This document shows positions 1 through 9,700 of a stretch of DNA of 64,000 nt, piece by piece. How positions within the stretch are numbered: the first letter of the stretch is position 1; the number at the start of each line of letters is the position of its first letter. The stretch is from Prostheceraeus crozeri (taxonomy: Eukaryota > Platyhelminthes > Polycladida > Euryleptidae): the NCBI GenBank assembly GCA_907163375.1, contig CAJQUW010012711.1, positions 1 to 64,000 of the forward strand. The letters are read 5' to 3'. Made by a program: the position numbers and the translations under genes. A model generated the notes under the pieces. The model worked only from the letters and a program-made list of their open reading frames with translations. It did not search any database and was not told the origin of the DNA.

Positions 1-2048
1 CTACTGGTACTTTTGCTGTCATTGCCATGAATTTTTCTCTCGTTTGTGCTATAAACATTGAACTGCCACGATTTCATCTGGCTCAACCCTCCTTTTATGA
101 GCATATGACTGTCATAGCCCTTAAAAAGTTATGAAAATGACGGGTAGTACACGAACGTCTCAACCTAAGTGAAAAGTTACATTTGGAAGCAGAGTGCCGT
201 TTCTAAAATTTACCAGTGATGTGATCATGATCACGCACTTTCTTAATTTTTATCGTCATCAAACGTTTTATGGACATTTAGGGCACGAGTCGTTGTGCAA
301 CTTTCAAATTTTTGTTTGTCTTCATCTGACATATGTAGTGACTTAACGCTTTTCTGCAATTGGGAATCCATATGATTGTTGAAATTTAGCAGCTTTATCG
401 AGAAAGAAAGAAATTCTAGAAATTTTGAAAATAAAATGCAATCTTCACCTTGCCAAGTATGCATTTTTGTTGTTGTCTATTCCTAAAGTGGTCATGCCAT
501 ACTTCATAGCAGGATATGGCTGCTGGCTTGTGGATGATATCATCAATGTAGCATTCTATGTCTGCGTAAATGACACGCAGGGGACTTAATTCGTCCACCC
601 ATTATCCCTATGTGAAAATATTTTTATCTTTGGGCATGCGTTCCATTTGTAATTTACCTGGCTTTTGCACCATTCATAGTGAGTTTCAAATTTATCTTTA
701 CTCCAAAAGGAGCGGATGCAGCGGTCGCATTCGATACAAAATGTTCACCTTCTTTAGAGTGCCCCAAGTGAGTATACAAAGCGAGAGATTTTGGGTATAC
801 CACAGTAGTGCCATTCCTCGCTATCATCTTGTTTTACTAATAAGAGGTTGACTACACGTTCATAACAAGTTGAACGTGAATTATAGCGGCACCCTTCACC
901 CTTCAACCCCTTCTCCCACACGTGAACTACAATTTTAATTCTGATTATGTTTTCGAACGTTTCTAATCTTTGATTTTCATGTTGTTACTATCACAACCTT
1001 CAGAAGTCTAGTTCATCCTCCCACTGTCTATAGCTATAGGTGCGATCTCGATGCGCGTTGATATCATTATAGTGAAGGATGGATAGGACTGCATATTTGA
1101 AACACTGTGATTTACAATCGACATTGATGACAGCTTTCTTATTATACAACGTTTTTGGTAGATTAAATGTGCCTCGAGCTGCATGACTTTCTAATAGGGA
1201 AATTTTGAATATGGCTGAGTCCACACCATCAAAAATGAGAGCGCTGTCGCGTTGATTGAATTTATCTACATTTGATTTTAAACATTGAATGTGAAAATTT
1301 AGCCAAGACTCGCAGTCTACAACTTCGGTTGCGGAAGAGGAAGGAACATGAAACTGTATTCTCTCCGTCACTTGACCCGTTTGAAAATCTATTTTAATAT
1401 ATTTTAGTTTAAGGTAGATGAGCGCCCTCATTCTAAAATTGTCTAAATTGTTGAAGAGCGCTTCGATAATGTTAGAATTTTGAAGGAGCCACTCAGGAAA
1501 ATTTACTATTTGAGTATTGGACTCCATGCGTAGTCGCGTACTAAATTATTATGTGAAACATTAATGAGGGAGATGGTAGAGGTACCGTTGGTGTAGTGAT
1601 CATTTGCATGCGTGTGTTGAAGTCTGTGCGAAGATCGCTGAAAGTGACTATCAAAAGAAAGAGCGCACAAATCGCAAGGAAAGGAGATGTCATCGTCAGA
1701 ATCAACTTCACCTCCGGAGATTGACGCCGCTTTGCGTTGACACACACGTTGTTTGATGTGTCGAAGGAGACTGTGCTTCCTTGTAAACATATGTCCGCAG
1801 TCGGCACATTCCCACTCGTTGCCTTGTCGCGAGAGTCCTGAGCTGGAACTCACATCACCTGAAAGAGAAATCATTCTATCATCTCTGTTCAAGTCTCAGT
1901 GTATTGTTACAACCTACTTTGACTCAACAACTTTAAACTTTCCTCGAGAAGGGAGGGCGTTGGTGATGAAGTTGATGCCTGAAATTGAGGAAGATGCTAT
2001 TAGCCGCACGTTTGAGGGAGATGAGTGAAGAAATTTTCAACTTACCAT
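1..2048 (-). pseudogene. Polinton protein-primed DNA polymerase B, N-terminal part (copy A)
   Basis: The C-terminal part of the gene lies outside the window. Visible are an N-terminal zinc-finger region (CADCGHMFTRKHSLLRH), the Polinton-type N-terminal domain ending in a GTFNLPK / INVDCKSQCFKY stretch, and the first exonuclease motif VIYADIECY near 560. The gene is the mirror of the copy B gene at 25788-29778; by eye the protein is only about two-thirds identical to it. The ATG at 2048-2046 is followed at once by a GTAAG splice donor, as in copy B. The frame is interrupted in several places; treated as a fossil. Confidence 0.8.
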
Positions 2049-2287
2049 TTCAACGAAATCAAGTTTAAGGTTGATACTTCAACAAGATAGAGACTTCACG
2101 AGAGAGCAGTTCACTTGTACGCCAGAGAACACTTCACTTATATGTCACAAAGACAGAGTGAAATGACACGAATGTCACTTTACATATATACTTTCGTATT
2201 CATCATTCATTGGCTGTTCATTCTGATTGGTTGCTTGTTTATACTTAAGAATTAGAAAACATTTCAAAGTTATCATTCACAGTCAAC
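2049..2287. promoter_or_regulatory. Divergent promoter between PolB and 148-aa gene (copy A)
   Basis: This 240-bp spacer separates the minus-strand PolB start from the plus-strand 148-aa gene. On the minus strand it has two CCAAT boxes (ATTGG near 2213 and 2227 on the plus strand) and a TATA-like tatatata stretch at about 2185-2192. The spacer is nearly identical to the one in copy B (25514-25787), apart from two ~17-bp insertions there. Confidence 0.6.
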
Positions 2288-2734
2288 ATGACAAGCCCTC
2301 CGACAACACCAAACACAAAATTCTCTTCTCCATCCTCAACACCAAAGGCGCACGTTGCACCAAACGCCCCAACGAAGGGGAAGGTAGAGAAGGTGTACCG
2401 ACTGGACAATATCAGAAAGTTGTCATTACCAGCGGACAACGAAGAGAGTGTATGTGAGAAGGAGTGTCCCGACTTAACAGGCGTGAGGTGGAAGTATCTG
2501 CAGTACGATACTGACGATGTGATGGAGATCACCAGCACGAAATTCCTCCACCAATTATGGGAGTGGTACACCCCTAACTCCCAGCCACGAACTATGGCGG
2601 AGTGGGAGTATATTGACAAAGTGAGGCTCGCAGTGGAGGAACGATTAAAGCAACTGAACTGTTTTTGTTATCTATGTGAAGCCAGACTCTGGGACGATAT
2701 TGACGATGAAGACCTTTTGAAATACATGCCATAA
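2288..2734 (+). CDS. Conserved Polinton-borne protein, unknown function (148 aa, copy A)
   Basis: An open frame starting MTSPPTTPNTKFSS and ending DDIDDEDLLKYMP. The N-terminus is low-complexity Ser/Thr/Pro, the middle has EYPDLTGVRWKY-like and LHQLWEWYTPNSQPRTMAEW stretches, and the C-terminus has a CFC..C cysteine cluster and an acidic tail. I recognise no family. It is transcribed divergently from PolB and is about 89% identical by eye to the copy B protein (25067-25513), much more than the neighbouring PolB, so it may be under constraint or recently exchanged. AATAAA lies right after the stop. Confidence 0.6.
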   Translation: MTSPPTTPNTKFSSPSSTPKAHVAPNAPTKGKVEKVYRLDNIRKLSLPADNEESVCEKECPDLTGVRWKYLQYDTDDVMEITSTKFLHQLWEWYTPNSQPRTMAEWEYIDKVRLAVEERLKQLNCFCYLCEARLWDDIDDEDLLKYMP

Positions 2735-2794
2735 TAAATTTTTATTTCGTATTATCTTTGCTTTCATACTGACTTACTTGAACGGGGCTTCAGT

Positions 2795-3200
2795 GGATGA
2801 TTTAACCATGTATACATTTTCATTTGGAAATAATAGCACGCTTAGTCTAACTTGTAAATCTTAAAACATTTCATATGGGCGATGATGATGGATGAAATAG
2901 TGTCAAATAAAATTAAGATAGCTTACACTTCTGATACAGGGATAGTAATCGACTACGATCCATGCGTAAAGAGCTTGTTAGACTACGGATGGGCTTAAGT
3001 GGATGATTTAACCATGTATACTTTTTCATTTGGAAATAGTAGCACGCTTAGTCTAACTTGTAAATCTTAAAACATTTCATATGGACGATGATGGTCGATG
3101 AAATAGTGTCAAATAAAATTAAGATAGCTTACACTTCTGATACAGGGATAGCAATCGACTGCGATCCATGTGTAAAGAGCTTGTTAGACTACGGAAGAGA
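2795..3200 (+). repeat. Tandem duplication of ~205 bp inside copy A
   Basis: The stretch from about 2790 (ggcttcagtggatgatttaa) to 2990 is repeated at about 2990-3195 with few differences; both carry acagggatag.aatcgact. Copy B has one copy (about 24830-25015). The duplication therefore arose in copy A after the two diverged. Confidence 0.75.
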
Positions 3201-3720
3201 GAAGTGTGTTATGTTGCGTGTGGCGCGTGAGTGTCCTCCCATTTCATTAAATTCATCAATTCGTCTCATTGATAGAGACAGGTAGAACTCATGGTTCTCA
3301 TAACGTATGCAATGGAAAGTTTTAGGCAACCTTCGACAGTTGGCTAAATGTCGCCCTGGCGCGAATGCATACTACGTTGAGACAGAGGCAATCACTTGCA
3401 AACATGACGCAGAGAGGTTAAACAAGATTGACCATTGCCGAATGTCCCTTACGGTATACATAGCTACGGGTTTCACCGCCGCCCTTTACAGGAACGCCCG
3501 TCGAAAGGAAGTATTACACCGAACTTCATTTGCAACGTTCAAGTTGACTGATAGCAGATTCAACTTAATGATAGTATTCGCCAGTCCGAAGACTGCCCAG
3601 GGCAAACCGCGTGGAGGTTCTATCATGTCTTGCCCCATGGTGGCCCTTAAGAGAGCCGATGGTTCGTTCTCGGGTTGTGAATTTAAGTTGACTATTGGCT
3701 TGAATAGTCAATGGGTATGA
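3088..3720 (+). CDS. Conserved Polinton-borne coding region, unknown function (copy A)
   Basis: Two neighbouring open stretches on the plus strand, IDCDPCVKSLLDYGREKC in the first and CRPGANAYYVETEAITCKH ... TFKLTDSRFNLMIVF in the second, are both kept in copy B (24213-24922, minus). I recognise no domain; the first has cysteines at CDPC and EKC, the second is basic. I give the region as one entry and do not claim how the parts are expressed. Its 3' part contains the 142-bp block that recurs downstream. Confidence 0.45.
3532..3674 (+). repeat. 142-bp cassette block, copy 1 (parental position)
   Basis: The block runs from gcaacgttcaagttgactg to ggttcgttctcggg. Here it is the 3' part of the plus-strand unknown gene, and it lies just downstream of the 84-aa minus-strand gene. 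It includes an imperfect palindrome (gttgactgatagcagattcaac). The same block recurs at 4061-4200, 4534-4675 and, in copy B, 24331-24473. Confidence 0.85.
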
Positions 3721-3946
3721 CGGTTAGGTTGTCATAGACCCTATACCGCCTAGCTCGTGCTGGTGCATCTGGCACCTTTCGAATGCGAGTGGTATTTGGA
3801 GTCCACACCCCATCCGTCCAAACGATCTTCTCGATCTTCCCCTTCTTATCATCCTCTTCATCCAACTCGTCGAGGATGACGAACTCGGGAATGGCGTTGT
3901 CTTCATCGATGAAGACGGGAATGCTGTTGGCAGATATCGCTTCCAT
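3692..3946 (-). CDS. Small acidic/basic protein, unknown function (84 aa), cassette gene
   Basis: An open frame starting MEAISANSIPVFIDEDNAIP, with an acidic run (LDELDEEDDKKGK) and an Arg-rich C-terminus (ARARRYRVYDN). I recognise no family. A TATA box on the minus strand (cctatataag, about 3987-3996) lies ~45 bp upstream of the ATG, so it has its own promoter. It is flanked on both sides by the 142-bp block and has no counterpart in copy B. Confidence 0.5.
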   Translation of the reverse strand: MEAISANSIPVFIDEDNAIPEFVILDELDEEDDKKGKIEKIVWTDGVWTPNTTRIRKVPDAPARARRYRVYDNLTVIPIDYSSQ

Positions 3947-4060
3947 CGTGACTTGAAATTGAATGAGAAGCGCTACAATCTTCTGGCTTATATAGGGTTT
4001 TCAACAATGAATTGCTCAACAGCGAATCAGAATGCTTCAGGGATAGCAATCGACTGCATA

Positions 4061-4200
4061 ACGTTCAAGTTGACTGATAGCAGATTCAACTTAATGATAG
4101 TATTCTGCAGTCCGAAGACTGCCCAGGGCAAACCGCGAGGAGGTTCTATCAAATCTTGCCCCATGGTGGCCCTTAAGAGAGCCGGTGGTTCGTTCTCGGG
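4061..4200 (+). repeat. 142-bp cassette block, copy 2
   Basis: The same block as at 3532-3674 with a few substitutions. It is preceded by a short piece (cagggatagcaatcgactgc, 4037-4057) taken from further 5' in the same unknown plus-strand gene, so the duplicated unit is a shortened version of that gene. Confidence 0.85.
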
Positions 4201-4212
4201 AGTAACGTCATC

Positions 4213-4479
4213 TTACACCCTACCAATTCTGCTGAGAGAGTCTTTGACTCTCTCTTTGGTAGCACTGTCGACTTCCACACTAACTGGTACATGGCTAAAA
4301 AGTGGAATGTAGCGCCATTCCGTTGGATTGACAGCAGTTGCTGTCATCGGATTGCCAATCCCAGCAAGATTATTATAAACTCTGTCTTGCTCCTCTAGCC
4401 TGACAAACTCCTCAAATAAATTTCGCGGCCTTAACTGCGGTCCGCGAGGAGAGCTGACTTGACTGTTCGGCGTCTGTAT
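4213..4479 (-). CDS. Small ORF, unknown function (~88 codons), cassette gene
   Basis: A stop-free stretch on the minus strand, too short for routine calling, reading NLFEEFVRLEEQDRVYNNL and then a hydrophobic WRYIPLFSHVPVSVEV segment and a charged end. A minus-strand TATA box (gggtatataaac, about 4510-4521) lies ~35-45 bp before it. The start is not determined. No relation to the 84-aa gene or to anything in copy B is visible. It sits between block copies 2 and 3. Confidence 0.35.
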   Translation of the reverse strand: MQTPNSQVSSPRGPQLRPRNLFEEFVRLEEQDRVYNNLAGIGNPMTATAVNPTEWRYIPLFSHVPVSVEVDSATKERVKDSLSRIGRV

Positions 4480-4533
4480 GATTGAAATGAAATGAAATGA
4501 GAGGCAGTGGTTTATATACCCCTCTAACGCGAC

Positions 4534-4675
4534 GCAACGTTCAAGTTGACTGACAGCAGATTCAACTTAATGATAGTATTCGCCAGTCCGAAGACTGCCC
4601 AGGGCAAACCGCGTGGAGGTTCTATCATGTCTTGCCCTAGGTGGCCCTTAAGAGAGCCGATGGTTCGTTCTCGGG
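4534..4675 (+). repeat. 142-bp cassette block, copy 3
   Basis: The third block in copy A, immediately downstream of the minus-strand coiled-coil gene. It corresponds in position to the single block of copy B (24331-24473). Confidence 0.85.
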
Positions 4676-4689
4676 AGTGTCGTGATGGG

Positions 4690-5952
4690 GTGGTGAAGGC
4701 GGGCAAAGATCTGCAATGAAAATGATATGTATTAGAATAGGATATACTATCTTATTTACTTTTCACTTACCAAGTTAGCCATCCTTTGGCAGTCTCGCGC
4801 GCTTCCGAATCGAGAATTTATACAGATGGCCGCGCATTCTTAGGCTGGCATGCAGACATTTCTTGGTCGGATGGCCGTTATAACATATTATAGATTCGTC
4901 GAGGCTTTGATTTACGAGTACTTCGCCGTCCAAATGATTATCCCGAATAGGGATGTGAAACTCAAACAAACGATCCTCATTCACACGATTCCACTCATCC
5001 CTCATGCGCTCCAACTTCTCATACGCCTGCCTCTCATCACCCCGCCGAGCCACAGTCCTCTCCAACTCAACATTCCTCGCTCTCAACACACTCATCTCCT
5101 TCATAATCTCCTCAAACTTCGCTTCTGCATCTCTCATTCTTCTCTCCGCAGCACTCGCCCTCTTCTCACACTCATCATTCTTCTCTTCCAACTCTCGCGT
5201 CTTATTCTTCAAATCAGTCACACTACGCCTCATTCTAATATTCTCATCCGCTACCTCCTTCGACTTCAGTTCCTTCTTTTTCAACTCATCCAACTCCTTC
5301 ACAACTTCATCCTTCACCTTCTTCAAACTCTCATACTTATTTATCAACAAATCATGCGCCATCTGCTGCGACACATGCCTCTTCTCTTCATCCTTCAACC
5401 ACCTCGCCGACTGCACACGAATCTCACCACTCTTCACTTTTGGGGTAGATGAGCTCTGCGGGGGTCCTCAACAACTATGTTGGACACCTCCGAGGAAGAA
5501 GAACTGAACTTCCTCACACGCTTCCTCACACGCTCCCTATCTAAATCCACATCATCCTCATCATCACTCTCAAGCACTCTCTTTCGCCCAATCTCAGCCT
5601 CCAACGACGCAACCGCTCTCGCCAACTCATCATTCTCAACAACATTCTCAACAACATTCTCAACCTTACCCTCTCGCTCGATCGCCAACATTCGCTCCCT
5701 CTCTTCCACAATCAACTGCGTGAATCTCAAGTCACTCACCAAACCTCCACTACAGTCAGCATGCACTCTGTAGAAACGCGCCTCATCCTCATCACCCTTC
5801 AGCACTCTACACTTCACACACGCAACCCTATTCAGGATAATTATGTGGTCGGTGCCCGCCTTCTTTACATGCGTCTTGGCGTCCGCACTGCGATTAATTC
5901 GCCCACATGTGCACATCTTGATATGATATTTTCTATTCTTGTCATTAGCCAT
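4690..5952 (-). pseudogene. Coiled-coil zinc-finger-like protein gene (copy A)
   Basis: The start (MANDKNRKYHIKMCTCGRIN) has a CxC...H cluster, then an acidic/Ser-rich linker, a long Lys/Glu coiled coil (KYESLKKVKDEVVKELDELK), and an HIPIRDNHL stretch near the C-terminus. The copy B counterpart (23140-24315) has the same plan but little sequence identity. A GT-AG intron near the 3' end (about 4718-4771, GTAAGTG to TTGCAG) matches one in copy B. The role is unknown; a structural or DNA-associated function is a guess. The frame is not continuous; treated as a fossil. Confidence 0.5.
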
Positions 5953-6044
5953 GCCTGATTGTATCGTTAACTGTAAGATAATGAAATTTGTATAAGTTTG
6001 GAATCATGTAGTACAGTCATATTCCTAAAGCATTACACTTAGTG

Positions 6045-6300
6045 AGGAATGATAGATTTGAGTATAGTGAGTGGCACTCGATCCCGTCGACAGCCCGAAG
6101 GCCTTGTACTGATCACTAGGGAAGTGAGAGATCTTCCCCGATACCCGCTCTTTACAGCTGAAGACATCATTGTCACTGCCCCGAAGTGGTAACAGGAACG
6201 CCGAGTCAAAGGTAGTGATCAGTAGCTGGGATCTAACCCCTCAAAGCTGCCTTAGACTTAGTTAAATTTGAAATCTGATAGCAGATTTGAACTCCGCATA
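6045..6300. other. ~250-bp conserved noncoding block in the leader intron (copy A)
   Basis: The block runs from gtgaggaatgatagatttga to gatagcagatttgaa. It is almost identical (by eye above 95%) to 22862-23105 in copy B, although the gene downstream is strongly diverged. It lies inside the predicted first intron of the coiled-coil gene in both copies. I see no tRNA fold, and it might be an enhancer, replication element or structured RNA. Confidence 0.65.
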
Positions 6301-6530
6301 CTTGAAAACCTTAGTCTACATGTTAAAACTTTGAAAAAAACTGAAAATTAAGAATTTTTAAAAAATTCCGCATTTTACTACTCATACTACTTTTAAAAAA
6401 ATTTATCAGTAGTAAAGACACTTTCAAACTCTACCATACAAACTTTGAAGTAAGAAGATAGCGTGCCTACTTCAAAAGATAGAGTCCTTTGAAACACCCG
6501 ATATCGGGAGCTCAGAGCGACGACCGTCGC

Positions 6531-6590
6531 TTACCTCGTCTTTCGATGAAGTGATCAGACTTACGTTGTCGGGGGTTTATATATGCTCGG
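6531..6590 (-). promoter_or_regulatory. TATA promoter and leader splice donor of coiled-coil gene (copy A)
   Basis: On the minus strand: gcatatataaac (about 6574-6586), then a short leader and a GTAAGC splice donor at 6534. The sequence just after the donor resembles that after the donor in copy B (22111). Confidence 0.55.
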
Positions 6591-6786
6591 AAGAAAACTT
6601 AAAATGGCTCTATCTCCGAAAGTATTCATCATAGCGACATGCGGTTTGTTGCAAACGATTTGTCTCATCATTCTCTATCATATGACACCTGAACCATTCT
6701 CATATGACCACGGGAAGTCGGTGGGTCAGCACATGTCCATGTAACATGCCACAAGTGAAAAAATTCCTAAGTGTGAGAGCTCCAGT

Positions 6787-9700
6787 GTGGTGAAAATTTT
6801 GAAGAATTTAAAACTTCCGAATTTCGACCTGGGACCTTCACCAAAACATTTTTCATCAAATTTCACGGACCCCCCCTCCCCCCCTCGTTCAGAGAAATTT
6901 GATGAAAAATGTTTTGGTGACGGTCCCAGGTCGAAATGTCACACTTTGGAAAATTTTCAAAATTTTGTCCATACAAAGTCACTCTGACACTTAGGATTTT
7001 TTCAGGTGAGCGAGCTCCGACCTAAAATCTTGTAACCGCTCTAACTTTTGAACGGCTGGTCCGATTGACTCGCAACAAAAAATGTTGTCGAGCAGTTTTT
7101 TCTCCTCTTTCAAACGAGCAGCTGTAAGACAAAATCCGTCCACTAGAACCAAAGTTAGAAGATTGCTGTCGGCGGGGGGGGGGGGTCAGTGAAATTTGAT
7201 AAAAAATGTTTTGGTGAAGGTCCCAGGTCGAAATTCCACACTTTGGAAAATTTTCAAAATTTTACCCATACAAAGCCACTCTGACACTTAGGATTTTTTC
7301 AGGTGAGCTCCGACCTAAAATCTTGTAACAGCTCTAACTTTTGAACGAAGACAGATATGAACAAGCCATTTCTTTCAGTGAATTTGTCTCACTCTTAGCT
7401 TTCAAACGAGCTATTGCACGACAAAATCCGTCCACTAGAAGCCAAGATCGAAGCTAGCTCTCCCGGGGGGGGGGAGGTCAGTGAAATTTGCTGAAAAATG
7501 TTTTGGTGACGGTCCCAGGTCGAAATTCCACACTTTGGAAAATTTTCAAAATTTTACCCATACAAAGCCACTCTGACACTTAGGATTTTTTCAGGTGAGC
7601 TCCGACCTAAAATCTTAAATGGCGCCTCACATCTAAACGAAGACAGATATGAACAAGCCGATTCTTTCAGTGAATTTGTCTCACTCTTAGCTTTCAAACG
7701 AGCTATTGCACGACAAAATCCGTCCACTGGAAGCCAAAATCGAAGCTAGCTCTCCCGAGGGGGGGGTCAGTGAAATTTGATGAAAAATGTTTTGGTGAAG
7801 GTCCCAGGTCGAAATTCCACACTTTGGAAAATTTTCAAAATTTTACCCATACAAAGCCACTCTGACACTTAGGATTTTTTCAGGTGAGCTCCGACCTAAA
7901 ATCTTGTAACAGCTGTAACTTTTGAACGAAGACAGATATGAACAAGCCGTTTCTTTCACTGAATTTGTCTCACTCTTAGCTTTCAAACGAGCTATTGCAC
8001 GACAAAATCCGTCCACTAGAAGCCAAGATCGAAGCTAGCTCTCCCGAGGGCGGGGGTCAGTGAAATTTGCTGAAAAATGTTTTGGTGAAGGTCCCAGGTC
8101 GAAATGACACACTTTGGAAAATTTTCAAAATTTTGTCCATACAAAGTCACTCTGACACTTAGGATTTTTTCAGGTGAGCTCCGACCTAAAATCTTAAATG
8201 GCGTCTCACATCTAAACGAAGACAGATATGAACAAGCCATTTCTTTCACTGAATTTGTCTCACTCTTAGCTTTCAAACGAGCTATTGCACGACAAAATCC
8301 GTCCACTGGAAGCCAAGATCGAAGCTAGCTCTCCCGAGGGCGGGGGGTCAGTGAAATTTGCTGAAAAATGTTTTGGTGAAGGTCCCAGGTCGAAATTCCA
8401 CACTTTGGAAAATTTTCAAAATTTTACCCATACAAAGCCACTCTGACACTTGGGATTTTTTCAGGTGAGCGAGCTCCGACCGAAAATCTTGTAACAGCTC
8501 TAACTTTTGAATGGCTGGTCCGATTGACTCGCAACAAAAAATGTTGTCGAGCAGTTTTTTCTCCTCTTTCAAACGAGTAGCTGTAAGACAAAATCCGTCC
8601 ACTAGAACCAAAGTTAGAAGATTGCTGTCGGCGGGGGGGTCAGTGAAATTTGATGAAAAATGTTTTGGTGAAGGTCCCAGGTCGAAATTCCACACTTTGG
8701 AAAATTTTCAAAATTTTACCCATACAAAGCCACTCTGACACTTAGGATTTTTTCAGGTGAGCTCCGACCTAAAATCTTGTAACAGCTCTAACTTTTGAAC
8801 GAAGACAGATATGAACAAGCCATTTCTTTCAGTGAATTTGTCTCACTCTTAGCTTTCAAACGAGCTATTGCACGACAAAATCCGTCCACTAGAAGCCAAG
8901 ATCGAAGCTAGCTCTCCCGAGGGCGGTGGGTCCGTGAAATTTGCTGAAAAATGTTTTGGTGAAGGTCCCAGGTCGGAATGACACACTTTGGAAAATTTTC
9001 AAAATTTTACCCATACAAAGCCACTCTGACACTTAGGATTTTTTCAGGTGAGCTCCGACCTAAAATCTTAAATGGCGTCTCACATCTAAACGAAGACAGA
9101 TATGAACAAGCCGATTCTTTCAGTGAATTTCTCTCACTCTTAGCTTTCAAACGAGCTATTGCACGACAAAATCCGTCCACTGGAAGCCAAAATCGAAGCT
9201 AGCTCTCCCGAGGGGGGGGGTCAGTGAAATTTGATGAAAAATGTTTTGGTGAAGGTCCCAGGTCGAAATTCCACACTTTGGAAAATTTTCAAAATTTTAC
9301 CCATACAAAGCCACTCTGACACTTGGGATTTTTTCAGGTGAGCTCCGACCTAAAATCTTGTAACAGCTCTAACTTTTGAACGAAGACAGATATGAACAAG
9401 CCATTTCTTTCAGTGAATTTGTCTCACTCTTAGCTTTCAAACGAGCTATTGCACGACAAAATCCGTCCACTAGAAGCCAAGATCGAAGCTAGCTCTCCCG
9501 AGGGCGGTGGGTCCGTGAAATTTGCTGAAAAATGTTTTGGTGAAGGTCCCAGGTCGGAATGACACACTTTGGAAAATTTTCAAAATTTTACCCATACAAA
9601 GCCACTCTGACACTTAGGATTTTTTCAGGTGAGCTCCGACCTAAAATCTTAAATGGCGTCTCACATCTAAACGAAGACAGATATGAACAAGCCGATTCTT

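Noticed and set aside
5004-5773. Ser/Phe/Leu-rich plus-strand frames opposite the coiled-coil gene, and the same at 23334-24026 minus
   Set aside because: Shadow frames of Lys/Glu-rich coiled-coil codons read backwards.
6100-6250. tRNA- or rRNA-like RNA in the conserved block
   Set aside because: No A/B box pair or convincing fold seen by eye; left as an unexplained conserved block.
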